Shown: positions 46,431 to 58,233 of the stretch, one piece after another | How positions within the stretch are numbered: position 1 is the stretch's first letter | Layout of the letters: every line of letters begins with the position of its first letter | Assembly (NCBI GenBank): GCA_000711775.1 | Contig: ARYC01002484.1 | Location: 1 to 64,000 of the forward strand | Source: Oxytricha trifallax | Taxonomy: Eukaryota; Ciliophora; Spirotrichea; Sporadotrichida; Oxytrichidae | DNA length: 64,000 nt | Reading direction: 5' to 3' | Notes under the pieces: model-generated | Seen by the model: only the letters and a program-made list of their open reading frames with translations | Told to the model about the DNA's origin: nothing | The model's database searches: none | Program-made: the position numbers and the translations under genes

Positions 46431-47876
46431 ATGTTGTTAAATGAAGGAATACTCCAGACCATAAAATATTTCCATGATCACGAATCGCTTTAAAAACATC
46501 GAAAATCTTAGCTAAGTGATGAAAAAATAGAACAGCTAAATAAATTAGCAATGAAATCGTACATAGAACAAATACCTGATGGAATCATTAATAAATTGTA
46601 ACACTCTGATTTCATGTAATCTCACTCAAATGATAATGATTAATCCTTGACTAAAAATTAAGTTAAGAGAAGTAAAAACTTATCATTAGATGTAGGCCGA
46701 GTAAACCATACAGTGATTGACAAAAGTTAAAGTGTAAAGGTTAGTGGAATGAGAAATAGATCAACATTTTTCAATTAAAAAGTATAGATTGAGAAATTTA
46801 ATGATTAATTGCATATAAGTCCTAGAGTTTAGAACTCGAATAGATTCGATGATTTAAGCTAAAACATTTAATTGTAAGAATTTTCTATATTTTTCTAAGG
46901 TTTTTAATGGAATATTACTAATTACTTTAAACATAAGTGATGAAGTTATAGATCCAAGGATGCTCTCTCCTAGTGACAAGAATTTCTATTTCGTTAATAA
47001 ATAAGACATTTCCTAGTTTCAATCTTTTCAATTGAATTTGGTCAAGCCTTTTGAGAGGTCGAAATTAAAAGTGTTTTTGGCAACCTCGGATAGAAATTTC
47101 TTTAAATTTTAATCTTTAAAAATTTTCTTAGAATGTATTCTCAATTTTTATATGGCTAAATCATAGTGATCAGCAAGCAATTGAAAATTTCAAGAAGAAA
47201 TTTCTGAGTCCTTCAGCTTACAGTACCTAAATACCTCATTCAACAACACATAAGAGAGTCGTTGACTTTAATAAATTTATTTTATAGTATAAGGACTCAA
47301 TCTAAAAATTAATTGCTGTTTTTTAATTTGTAGATTATATTAAATTGACTTAAAAAGAGATTTATAAGAACATAGAATCACCAAGCCACATTCATAAACT
47401 TGGAGAAAACAAAGCAAAAATTTGAAGCCATTATACAAAAGACCTGATTAAGTTTAGAGTCTAAACTAAACAATGAAAGATATAAAGAGAGAGCACAGTA
47501 AGATACAAAATTTTGAGATGCTGGAATTATCAAGAAATTAGCAATAACCTCAACCATTCTCTTAAACTCTTTAGAATCATTCTACTTTCATAAGAAAAAT
47601 TTAAATTTTCGTTTAGATAATTAATTCATAAACTTTTTAGCCAAAAGAATTATTCAATATTTCATGACGGAAGGTTCAAGCTCTTATGTTCCAAACCTAC
47701 CCACTCTAACGGATTAAAATCAGTATTAAACTTAGATAGGTTACTATAAAACTTTGAATACTATAAACGAAAAGCTATTTAAGAAAAAACGAATAAAAAG
47801 CCTTATTGAAAATAGGAGGTAGTCTTAATAAGATAAAGATAAAAATTCAGAAAATGCTATTATCCAATTAAAATGA
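46431..47876 (+). CDS. Unknown coiled-coil-like protein, several interruptions
   Basis: Starts MLLNEGILQTIKYFHDHESL and runs to about 46880 (SRVQNSNRFDDLSQNIQLQE). Further pieces are SDEVIDPRMLSPSDKNFYFV, NQDISQFQSFQLNLVKPFER, AIENFKKKFLSPSAYSTQ, LTQKEIYKNIESPSHIHKLG, YTKDLIKFRV and MTEGSSSYVPNLPTLTDQ, ending ENAIIQLK at TGA 47874-47876. At least four GT-AG introns or IESs separate them; I did not resolve each. No domain is recognised. Confidence 0.55.
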
Positions 47877-48204
47877 ATAACTATATTATTTTTTAATTTA
47901 TTGCAATTTTAAACTATCAATTAGTTAATAAGTTTTAATTTTATAGTATTGATTCGCTTTTGGAAAGGTAAAATATAGAGTAAAGTATATTGAAGATGAC
48001 TTAAGATTTTGAATAAGACCTTAAAGACATTGAGAAAAATGTAGTGAAACAAATTGTTAAGTATATGAGCTTATTCATATTGTAAATTTAATCAGTAGTA
48101 TAGAAATTAATTAAATTAAATTTACTTAATTTATATATAGCGTTTATCCTTAACTTAAAAGTTATAGTTATCAGTAAATAAATTTTAAATTGTTTAAATG
48201 ATAT
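47877..48204. other. Intergenic, AT-rich
   Basis: A coding-like stretch at 47945-48065 (plus strand KMTQDFEQDLKDIEKNVVKQ) could be a last exon of the gene upstream; otherwise nothing is seen. Confidence 0.4.
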
Positions 48205-51200
48205 TCAAGATTGAATATCCATGACGTCTTAATTTATTTATATTTAATTCTTGGCCTGCAATTTCATGTTATTACATTTTTGAATATTTTGCAAAACCTT
48301 ATTTGAGCTTAATTTTTCAGTGTTTTTCTCGATTTAATTTTTAAGCAAAGTATTTTTGCTTTCATATTTTTCCACACTCAATCTAGCAGACTAAGAGATT
48401 TAATTTTAGGGTATTGGAGATTTGTGACAATTTGATAGCTTTGATTGGGATGCATAAATTCTTTATAAAATATAGAAAAACAATTAAAATAATGAGATAC
48501 GTCGCTATATCCATATTTGTGAAAAGTATGGGTTTTTGTGCTATTCTAAAAAGCAGGCTAATTAAAATAAACTTGTGAAATGAAATCTAGATCTTTATTT
48601 CTCTCTGCAATTTTCTTATCTTTCATGCTCTCTTGCTATTGCTTTTTAAGCTTTTATTGCCTTGCTTTTTACTACTTATTTTTCACATGATTAAATAATT
48701 TCTCATTATATGAAGGTTATAAGGGTTACTCCTCGATTTTAGGTTGATGATGTTATATATTTTTCTCTTTAATTATTTAATTTTGTTATGAAGAATCATG
48801 TTTTGAAAGGGATGGGTCAAAATCTTGAATTAAATCTTCGTCTACTTGCAATATTTGATCAGCTTTAGATGACTAAAATTTGAAGTCTTTTTGATCAAGC
48901 GATTTATCTCTTGAGGCTTTAGTCAATCTAGGGAGAATATCTTTCTTCTTTTCAAATAAGTGATTTATTTTTAGGGTACCCCCCCAAAATATAAATCCTA
49001 AAATAAATATCTCTCCTGATTTGAAATATAATTCATTTATAGGGATTTTTTTTATTTATGGAATTATTAAATAAAAGTTGGGAATGAAATAAACTTAAAA
49101 TCTTTTTCTTAAATTATATTAACTCATGAGTATATTTTTTTCATAAGGGGTCTTTATTTTCTAGCCAACTGTCAATATTTAAGATTAATCAAGAGGAGTA
49201 TGAGTGATTGAAGCTTATCCATTGAAAGACTTGTCATGAGAGGATCTTAATTAAGATCTGTTATTAAGTCTAGATATCTTCTTGATTTTGCGAATATTTA
49301 TACATCTCTGAACTAAATGGTGAGATGGCGAGACAGCTCCAGTTGTTTAACATTCTTTCTTAGATTTAACTAAAGTACTTAGATCTAAGGTGTAAAGTTG
49401 TAAATCTGAGAGTCTCTCAATTTTTAAAACTTCTTACTAATTTTCATGCTAGTAGTTAATATTACGATTCAGTTTACTCACTTTCTCTTATCCAATATTT
49501 GGGCTTTAATTAGAGTTTGCAATCTTAAATCCATTAGTTGAAAGTCCGCACATACTTGACCCTTTAAGATGAAGTTATTAATTCAGCTGCTTATAGCTCT
49601 ATACTCTTGGAGACTTACTTTAGTTCTTACTTAAGTCATTTAAAAGGGTTTATTTTTTAACGGGTAGATCCTGCAAGATCTTTTGATGTTTACCTTGCAA
49701 CTAATTAATATCAAAGGGATTGAATAGTTCTTATTTTGAGGTAATACCATTCTATTCAAGATGTCTTTAAATCATTTATATCGTGCTTTGATTCCTTGGA
49801 AGTTTGCTTAAATCTTTCTGGTTAAGGTTGAAGCTAGCACATGATTTGGATTCTTGAAGATTTCTAATCAGAAATGAAGTAGATTGTTAGTTTGCAGTCT
49901 TACCCTCATATTCAATAGTATTTAAAGCGTATCTTTAATCATCTTAAATTACTTGAGAGCCCTTCCTTGATTTCAAAATATCTATCAATTTCTTGTTTTC
50001 ATCTTAGCTTATACTCTAAGAGTTTTCCTTTCTCATTAGAGTTTATCTCTTATGAGATATTGATTGATTTTAGGAATTCAGATTTGATGGTTGCTTAATT
50101 TAAGGTAAATTTACGATTTAGGAACTTTCCTTACTATGCAATAATGATTTTTAATGGGAAGATCTAACACTGAGTCTACCAGTAATCTATTTTCCAGCTG
50201 CTTGCTTTGAACTTTTATGCAACTCATATTGTGGCTCAAGTTCGTTTTGCTCGTTATCCATGTAATCATGAGAAACTTGAAATTATTCTGCACCGACCCT
50301 ACTTTAATTTTGTGAATTCTAGTTGCTCTCAGATCGCATTTATGATTGCAAAATGGAGGCATTTTTCATTTCTTTGATATGTTAAAACAATATCTAATTG
50401 TTAAAAATCATCTAATCTGCTTTACTTAAGACCTTCTAGCTTGCATTTTATTATATTTGCTAATAATTTCCACTTCCACGTCCTCTATGAGAGATAAAGT
50501 CTTTCATTTAATTAGGTAATATTCACTGATCTTTAAAGCAAGATTCGCGATCAAAATTTTACTCTTGATGGTGTTACTTATACATATCTTGGGATATATT
50601 ATATCTTTGCGATTACATATTAATAAAATTAAAAGTATCTAAATAAAATTTATTATAGTATAATTTACTTATTAAACTTATTATAATTTTTGAAATTAAA
50701 AACCTTCTTAAATTTATTAATAACTATATTTTAATCATATCAAATCTTAAAATAGTTTACTTTTAATTTAAATAAATATTTATGTAAATTTCTAACAGAT
50801 TAAAACATTTCACTGAGTTTATTTTAGAGAAAATCTCTTATATTAAACTTACTTCTTGCACTAAGCATAGGCTTTACTTGTTATCTCTCTTACTCGACTT
50901 TTTCAATGATATAGTTCATATCGATAAACTAAGTTGGCATAATTCCCTAATTTTTAGATATGAGGACTTGATTTTACTCACAAACTTAGCCTTTCAAGGC
51001 ATTCTAAATATTTATATATAATTTTAGCAATTAAAAAGATTTAATATCAAATTATACTCTAGTGTATTTATGATTGAAGTTACTTACACATTTATCCATT
51101 GATAGAGTAGGAATTACTCTAGATTTTATTATTGGAGAATTTGCTTATGTTTTTGAAATGACTTGTTTGACATTTGTAGCCTCTTTCGCACTATCATTAT

Positions 51201-51205
51201 AGACA
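48205..51205 (-). CDS. Unknown Gln/Ser/Asn-rich protein
   Basis: The 5' exons are DSAKEATNVKQVISKTQANS and PIIKSRVIPTLSMDKC (51090-51200), then across a GTAAGT intron NALKGQVCEQNQVLISKNQG and IIEKVEQERQQVKPMLSAR. A further exon near 50.4-50.63 kb runs without a stop into the main frame, MKNASILQSQMRSESNQN (50369) and onward for about 600 codons. The last exon SARLSVEKYESKNTLLKNQI, reached by a 180-base intron, ends at TGA 48205-48207. Around 48.96-49.13 kb the frame passes through a hydrophobic AT-rich part (YFIPNFYLIIPQIKKIPINE) that is probably an intron or IES. The first Met was not identified. No domain is recognised. Confidence 0.6.
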
Positions 51206-52374
51206 TTATAAAATCATAAACATAATATTCTCAATACAATCTAAGCATAAAATATATAATGGCCTTTATAAACATAATCTAAGTATAATAAGCGAAATAG
51301 GATCAATATTCTAGCTATTCCTCTATAACTATGACCTTTTAGTATGATCTTTAATGAATTAAGTGGTCTGCGTTGATTAACCACTATTTATTATATAGTC
51401 TGATTCCTAATCATTTATTGAAGGAATTTATTAATAAATTTTCTAAATATAGGACTAATTATTGCTTAATAGAATAATATTAAACAGTTAATTAGTAAAA
51501 TTTTAAACTTGCTTATAATGATTAATTACAAACTTTTTGTGCTTTTTATATAAAAATATTTTTTATAAATTAAACAGTAGATAGATAGAGAGAAAGTTTA
51601 TTACAAAGGTTTCATTAACAATATAAACCCTTTCAAGAAAGTAAGTATATTTGCTAAAAAAAATTAGACGAAAAAGAATTTAAAAAGTAAGTTTTAAAAA
51701 TTAGAATTTTAAACGTATATAGAAGACTCTAAATTATAACCTAACCACAAAGAATTAAAATGATAACTTTTTTAATAAAAAAATAATTAACCCCATTTTT
51801 AAATTTTGACGATAATAGTAGTTGATTGTTTAGTTGTTGACAAACTCTTTAATGCTTAAATTCCTAGATTTTAATCATTCTTTGAATGTAGTGAACATTA
51901 GTTATCATTAAGAAAAACAAATAATTATTTAAACAAAAAATGCATAATTCTTATAGATTTTTTATAAAATATAAAAATGTTGAAAATTATTCAACTGAGT
52001 GTAATTCCTACAAAAGTAGTTCAATACTTTTATGTCATATGAAATCTTATAATATTTTATGTTTATATGAACTTACTTTAATTTCTTATTATGAAGTGAA
52101 GTGATCTGACTTTGCGAACTCTAATTCCCTCCTTAAAGATGATCAGACATTACTTTTAATTGATTGTTAGATTATAAATTATTAAGATAGATTAATAATA
52201 AAGTTATGGAGTAATTATACAGTTTAATTTAATTATTGATATAATTTTGAAAATATTTAATCATTTTGCATTACAAATATCATATTTATATTATGAAAAT
52301 AATAGTAAAAAAGAATAATCAACAAGTGTAATAATTGCAAAGAAAAATATCAAAATATTAATTAAAAATTGGAA
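51206..52374. other. AT-rich intergenic DNA
   Basis: It may hold the 5' end of the gene to the left and the promoter of the gene starting at 52375. No other feature is seen. Confidence 0.45.
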
Positions 52375-55300
52375 ATGTAGAAATTGGCTTAGGATGATCT
52401 AAAATAAAATAAAAACGAAGATTTTCAAATGAAGTAGAGCTAATCAAATAATTAAAAATATGGATTAAATTTGATTGATAGTAGTTCCAAAATATCATTA
52501 AGCTAGAGTAAGAAGGGATATGATTCAAGTTAAGCATCAATATAAACTATCAATAACCATAATTAGTAGCTTCCATTAGACATAAATTAAGAATTATTTT
52601 ATTAATTAATAATTCTATATGTTACTTAAAAATTTCACTAAAGTCTAAATTATACTTTTATTATTCTTTAAGATTAACAGCAATAATAATAATAACCGAT
52701 TACTCGAATAAAACAAGCTCCGTATCAAAAGATTCTTAAAGAGATAGAGTTAGAAGCTGAAAAAATCCTTCCGAATAAAAAACTTCTAACTTTTTTCGAA
52801 GATATGTACGAACCCCTGAAAGTATCAGAGGACGATATAAATAACCTAAGAGCTATTTTAAGAGCCATAGCAGATATTTCAGCAAATGAAGGTTAAACAA
52901 TGCAGTTAGAAGAGCAATTAAATAAAAATATTATACTTAAGAGGGAGAATGATTACACGACAGAGCAGTTACGAAAAGCTAAGGAGATATTTGACGACTG
53001 TCAGAAGCACGATATGGAGATGTTTGGTATAAGCAGAATTAACAATTAAAATTTAACTTAAAACTTTTAGAAAATCAACAGAGACCAGGTCATAGGGAAA
53101 TTGGCCACTGAAAATCCTACGATAGATTAAATTCCAGCTAAAATAATGGGATAACATAAAGCTTTGTTAGAGGGAGATCTTGAGAAATATTAGGAATTGA
53201 GAGACAATAAATTTTCACAAGAAGAGATACTCAATTATCTTGATGACTATAGAAAATCAGATTTGTCCTATTTTGATAAGTAATTGAGTGATGATCTAAA
53301 TGTCGAATTTAAAGGTCTAAATCAGCAAGATGATTTTGAAGAATATTAATTTGACTTTGACATGGATTTTACCCAAGAGACACCAGGCATGCTCATAAAT
53401 TTAGACAATAAGCCTTCGGTGTTAGAATAGAAGCCTCACTCTAAACCACGTCATATTGAATCTGAAAAGATTAAGCTTAAAATGTTCGATGAGCTAGAAA
53501 ACATTGATCATATTATTAAGTCAGCTGAAAATAATGTGAAAATGACACGCCACGAATATTTGCATCATTTGAGATTGGTATATCATGAAAAGGTTACTGG
53601 TCTGAAGTAACAAAGAGATTTATTTCGCAGTTAGCTTAATAAAATGCAAAAGGCCCATACACTTCAAATGAGAAATATTGAAAATTTTGCTTTATCGATA
53701 GCGGCTGATATGTTCAGGAAAAAAGCTGAATAAGTACGAGATATTTTCAAAGTGGAATCTGATTAGCTCAACAAAGAATATTATAAGTTACACAATTTGA
53801 TGGGCTTTTATGAAAAACGATTTGAGTCACTAAAGACTTTCCTGGCTACCTAAGAATCTCTACTCTAAAATTAATACCTTTTTATGACTGAAAACATGAG
53901 GAAAAAGAAGAAATATTTAAGGTAGAAGGAACAAGCTTTGTTAGAGAAAAAAGAACTTGATAATGAGAGATTTAGTAAAATACCAGTCAAAGAGTTTATG
54001 AGATAAGAGTTTGATTTTTATGGGTTCAATATTAAAATTAGCTAGTATGACTAGAGTAAACTTGTTAAGAATATGATATTCAAGAGATTTGAAAGAGAAA
54101 ACGAATAAACAAAGGTTCAGCTTAAATTTGCTAAAAATGAAGTTGAAACTATGTAAAGATTAATGGAACTTGCTTAAAATTAAGAATCTAAGGCTAGAAT
54201 TGAGTTGTTTTAAGTTTAATAAGAGTTAGAGCAAGAAAAGATATTGCATTTTAAGAATATTGCTCTAAAAGAGAAGGAAAACTAAATTAACATGCAAAGA
54301 ATGAAAAATTACTGCTAGAAAATTATAGATGACTATAAATCTTACAGGCAGCTTGTTAATTAAGAGAGTCAAGTTAATTCTTTTATTATAGCGAAAGTAC
54401 AATTTATTAACAATTAGCTTTAATCAACAAAATCAGAAAGAAATATGCTTTAACATATACTAAAGTATCCTCATATTTGCAAAGAATTTCATCTAAGAGT
54501 CAAGTCTCAAGTTGCATTTGACACAGCTAAATAAATGTTACTTATAAATCAAGTCTACAAAGAGTTTTTTAATGGTCCTGGTGGCATGCCAATTATTCCA
54601 GAAAATAAAGCTTCATCTTCATAAGCACGAAGGAGAGATGAATATTAACAAACATAAAAGGCGAAATAAGGGGGAAGATCTTCACCAACAATTTAAGAAG
54701 TTTCTATATTTAACAGGTAAAATTTACTGAGCTCAGATAGACAGATTGATGTAATGAGTGAAGATGTCAAAAATTATCTTGGAGATATAATTTATTCGTA
54801 GAAGCAAAACTAAGGTAGTTACAATGTAAATAGCAATCAATCTTAAACTACTAGATTATATTCTTCATAGTACCAAGACCTAGCTTAGGGATCAGCAGTA
54901 TAAAATTCAATAGAATGGGCTCTTTCAAGTAGTGTGATTCAAAATCCAAATGAATCACAGCAGATGGATTTGACTGCAAGACCTCTGCTAACCTAGTCAA
55001 CAGTAGATACCCCTATAAATTTATTCAGAAGAAACACCTTACTTAATAAGGCAAACTAAATCTTATCTTTGCCAACAACTAGAGCTCAAATGAGGCCTGG
55101 AGCCAGATATAACTTTAATCATTCTATTCAAGATCCTTTACAAACGATGTATGATTACAATAAGTTTGGAGTCAGAGAGCTTCAATAAAAGCCTTTGCTT
55201 ATAGTTTAATAAATAGAGAATAAGAGATTGGCAAAGAGGAATTACTTGAATTAGTCTTTGCAAAATCCAAACTTAAAATGGAATGAATTGTCTACTGATG

Positions 55301-56292
55301 ATAGGTTTAATGAAAATTCACTTGATCAAACAATTATATTGATTTCTTAGAAATTTATTAAACTCATTAATTTCAAACATTAATACCGATAAATGGGAAC
55401 AAAAGATATCTAGAGCTTCATTTCGAAAAGAAACATAAAAAGCGTGAATTAAATAAAAGCATATCACCTGAGCCTATATAAGAATAACTTATTTTCTTTT
55501 TAATTCAATAACATGCTCAAAGGTTAAATACTTTTAGGGATTTACAATCGAAATATAAGGCTAACTACTAAAGCTTAAATGATAGACAGACCAGGAATAT
55601 TCCTATAAACCAAACTTAAAACTAAGTCCTATAGTAAGATTCGATACAAATGAATTCCTAAGAACCCAAGCCTACTCAGAGATAGCAGACTAAAAACCCT
55701 TATTCAATTGATAGGATAAGAGAAAGGCACATGCAAATACGTAAAAATCTCAAGTAACAATAAAACATGTCAGTAAACAGTAAATTTGAGCCAGGTTTGT
55801 AACAAACTTCTTAAAGATTTGTTGCCTAAAATTCAACTACTAAAAATAGCTTGAGTAGAAAACTAGACTTTCAGAGTGATAATGTCAATCTATTCGATAA
55901 TAAAACCTTGAGATAAATAACTCCACATACGCTGAATAATAGACAGAGAGTAATTGATTAGTAGAACTTATCAACTACAACAACCAAGAAATTAGAGAAA
56001 GACAGCTCTCCAAAACATTTTTTTAATTCTATGAATCAATTATTAAAATTTTAGATAAGAGCAAGTATATTTCATTTATATATAGAGACCCTTGATATTT
56101 TTATCTTTAAATATTTTATAATTTTAACATTTGAATAACACAAATAGCAGAGGATAAAGTAGAGAAAAAGATATTAATCAAATTTAAGAAACTTAAAAAA
56201 GCGTAATATTTGACAGAGATGACATTTTAAACATTATTAGTGGAAACAATAAGTTCAATATACCTCCTAAATCTAATTAAATTAAACAGTGA
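52375..56292 (+). CDS. Large coiled-coil protein, unknown
   Basis: Starts MQKLAQDDLKQNKNEDFQMK. After a probable intron near 52.6 kb comes QQQQQQPITRIKQAPYQKIL, then a helical domain (IKSAENNVKMTRHEYLHHLR, FYEKRFESLKTFLATQESLL) and long coiled coil to about 54.5 kb, followed by a low-complexity, Ser/Gln/Asn/Arg-rich tail. An IES with pointer GAT (55341-55390) joins NSLDQTIILI to NGNKRYLELHFEKKH; more interruptions lie near 56.05-56.15 kb. The last exon, SVIFDRDDILNIISGNNKF, ends at TGA 56290-56292. About 1,280 residues. A cytoskeletal or basal-body role is only a guess from composition. Confidence 0.7.
55341..55390. other. IES, pointer GAT (coiled-coil gene)
   Basis: 44 bases between GAT at 55341-55343 and 55388-55390. 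Excision joins SLDQTIILI to NGNKRYLELHF in frame. Confidence 0.65.
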
Positions 56293-56478
56293 ATAATAAA
56301 TGTAAAGAATGATTGCTTAATTATATATTATAAATCATTGATTCTTTCTTAATTTTATAATATTGGTGAGTTACAAATGGGTTCTAATTAATGAGCGAAT
56401 TCTAATTTCTCTATTTTGAATTAGTTCAATCATGCAATATAAATAAAAGATTAATTTAAACTTACAATTGCTATTATT

Positions 56479-57145
56479 ATGGGAGGAAAAGATTCTAAGC
56501 CTACTTAAGAGCTACATCAACAAACTGTTGACCCAAATCAGCCAAAACCTTAATTATGATGAATATTTATTTCACTAATATGAAATTATTACAATATATT
56601 CTGTTAAATTGATAAAACCTGAGTATTGCCAAAAGAAAAATGTCAGGTCAACAATGCCAGAGGAGAAAAAGAAGGAGATTGAGCATTTTGGAAACGAAGG
56701 AGCTCCGCATTTTATGATAGTGGAATATTGCAATGGATGTGGATATTACAGATATGCTGTCAGTGTCGCTGAAAAAATCGAATCACTTTATCCACAACAA
56801 TTCTTATTTTTAAACTTGTATATTCAAAGAATTGTATACAATTAAACCTATTCTTTAGATCATTCACATTAATTGATTTATCGAATTTAGCACACAAAAT
56901 ATCAAATAAGGTAAATTTTTAATAGATGTTTTTAATAAAATAATAAATTCTACATTGAATTGAGACCTGACTCTGAATAAACAGGAAGATTGGACGTCAC
57001 AATGTTTATCAATCAACAAAACAAACAAATTGTTGACATGAGTTCAGGCTATAAATTCCATGCAACAGATAAGGGTGATGATATTCCTTATAAAAATTGG
57101 GAAGCATTCACCAATAAAGTAGACAATGCTCTTCTTGGATAATGA
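56479..57145 (+). CDS. Rdx/selenoprotein W-like thioredoxin-fold protein (Cys form)
   Basis: Three MDSs separated by two IESs. MDS1: MGGKDSKPTQELHQQTVDPN (MGG start, possible N-myristoylation). MDS2: EYCQKKNVRSTMPEEKKKE, FGNEGAPHFMIVEYCNGCGY with the redox motif CNGC, and VSVAEKIESLYPQQ. MDS3: FYIELRPDSEQTGRLDVTMF, INQQNKQIVDMSSGYKFH, ending VDNALLGQ at TGA 57143-57145. The joined protein is about 150 residues, with the beta-alpha-beta-CxxC then beta-beta-alpha layout of the Rdx family (SelW, SelT, SelH, Rdx12). Selenocysteine would need UGA at the second Cys; here it is a Cys codon. Likely a small cytosolic or membrane-tethered thiol-redox protein. Confidence 0.85.
56544..56620. other. IES, pointer AAAACCT (Rdx gene)
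   Basis: 63 bases between AAAACCT at 56544-56550 and 56614-56620. Excision (70 bases) joins DPNQPKP to EYCQKKNVRST in frame; otherwise TGA follows within three codons. Confidence 0.88.
56799..56951. other. IES, pointer AATTCT (Rdx gene)
   Basis: 141 bases between AATTCT at 56799-56804 and 56946-56951. Excision (147 bases) joins KIESLYPQQ to FYIELRPDSEQ in frame. Confidence 0.88.
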
Positions 57146-57404
57146 TTTAAAGACTCATCATGATTAAATGAAAATGAGAATTAGTAAGGGTAAGGGAGTA
57201 ATTTATTCAACAAAAAGAGATGATAATGCCTAATATAGAATATTCTTAATTTACTAATCAAGTTAAGCCATTTTATTTTATCATATGGACTAATGACGTG
57301 TTAATCTAATTTATCATCATCCACAAATTATTTACTTTCCAATCTTTATTGTATTAATGGTAATAAATCTATTAAGAAATAAAAATATAAATCTAAAAAC
57401 ATAA

Positions 57405-58210
57405 TCAATTAGCATTCGAATTGAACATTTCTATTTTTTCATTTACTTAAGGTGATTAATTTTTTCCAAATCCTCCCAAAGCTTTAAGTAAACTGAACTT
57501 ACCATCACCACTTTTCAAACTATTACTTTCTAAAATTTATTGTTAATTATCATTTTAATTCTCACTCCATCCTGCTTAAGTTAAAGTTTGCTACTTTTTA
57601 AATCCTTAAGCAAGATTTATACCTAGAGCTCCACTTATAACTTAACCTGGGCTGCTTTATTGATTATTGCAAGAAATATTTAATTACTCATTATCAAAAA
57701 AATATAATTTATCTAAAATATGTTTTTTAATGAAACAAATCTAAAAATTTGGCTATTTTTCTTTCACAAGATTATTAAAGAAATTACACTATATAATACC
57801 ACTTCGATTCTTATCAAGCAAAAACTTCATAAACCCACCTTTCAGTTTATCTTGGAACTACTACGCTTATCTTTACTTTATAACTTCTTTAATAGCTTTC
57901 AAGTCCTCACTCTCCTCTTTATCTAAAAGCCCATATATTACCAACTTATCACCATAGTTTAAGGATCTATAAGATTATTTAGGCTTTGTTGACTCTTAAT
58001 TTAAGGTTAAGGGGTTTTGGGGTTGCTATGTAAAGCCTTAATAGTGCTTAATTTATTTTATTTTCTCAAAAAGGTCAGCGTCAATTTACTAGGGATTTTT
58101 AAGTTTCTCAACTTTAAACCTCACATTTTTCTCAATAAAAAGGTAAAGATATGTTTCGTAAATAAAATTATAAGTTGAGAATTAGTAATTAGATTGTTAA
58201 ATTACGATTT
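57405..58210 (-). CDS. Unknown Lys/Gln-rich protein, start not found
   Basis: A TGA-free frame runs from about 58210 down to TGA 57405-57407. It includes RFKVEKLKNPQQIDADLFEK, FTQQPQNPLTLNQESTKPK, YGDKLVIYGLLDKEESEDLK, AIKEVIKQRQAQQFQDKL and, at the end, NLAQGFKKQQTLTQAGWSEN and GKFSLLKALGGFGKN. A more hydrophobic middle part (57.66-57.83 kb, NFFNNLVKEKQPNFQICF) may be an IES or intron. No in-frame ATG precedes the first conserved-looking part, so the first MDS may be missing or displaced. No family is recognised. It contains the C4A4C4 sequence at 58011-58022 as codons for Pro-Gln-Asn-Pro. Confidence 0.55.
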
Positions 58211-58233
58211 TAAAATAAATTTAATTAAAAATG

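Noticed and set aside
58009-58024. A TBE end on the minus strand
   Set aside because: It lies inside an open coding frame (QQPQNPLTLNQ) and lacks TBE subterminal sequence.
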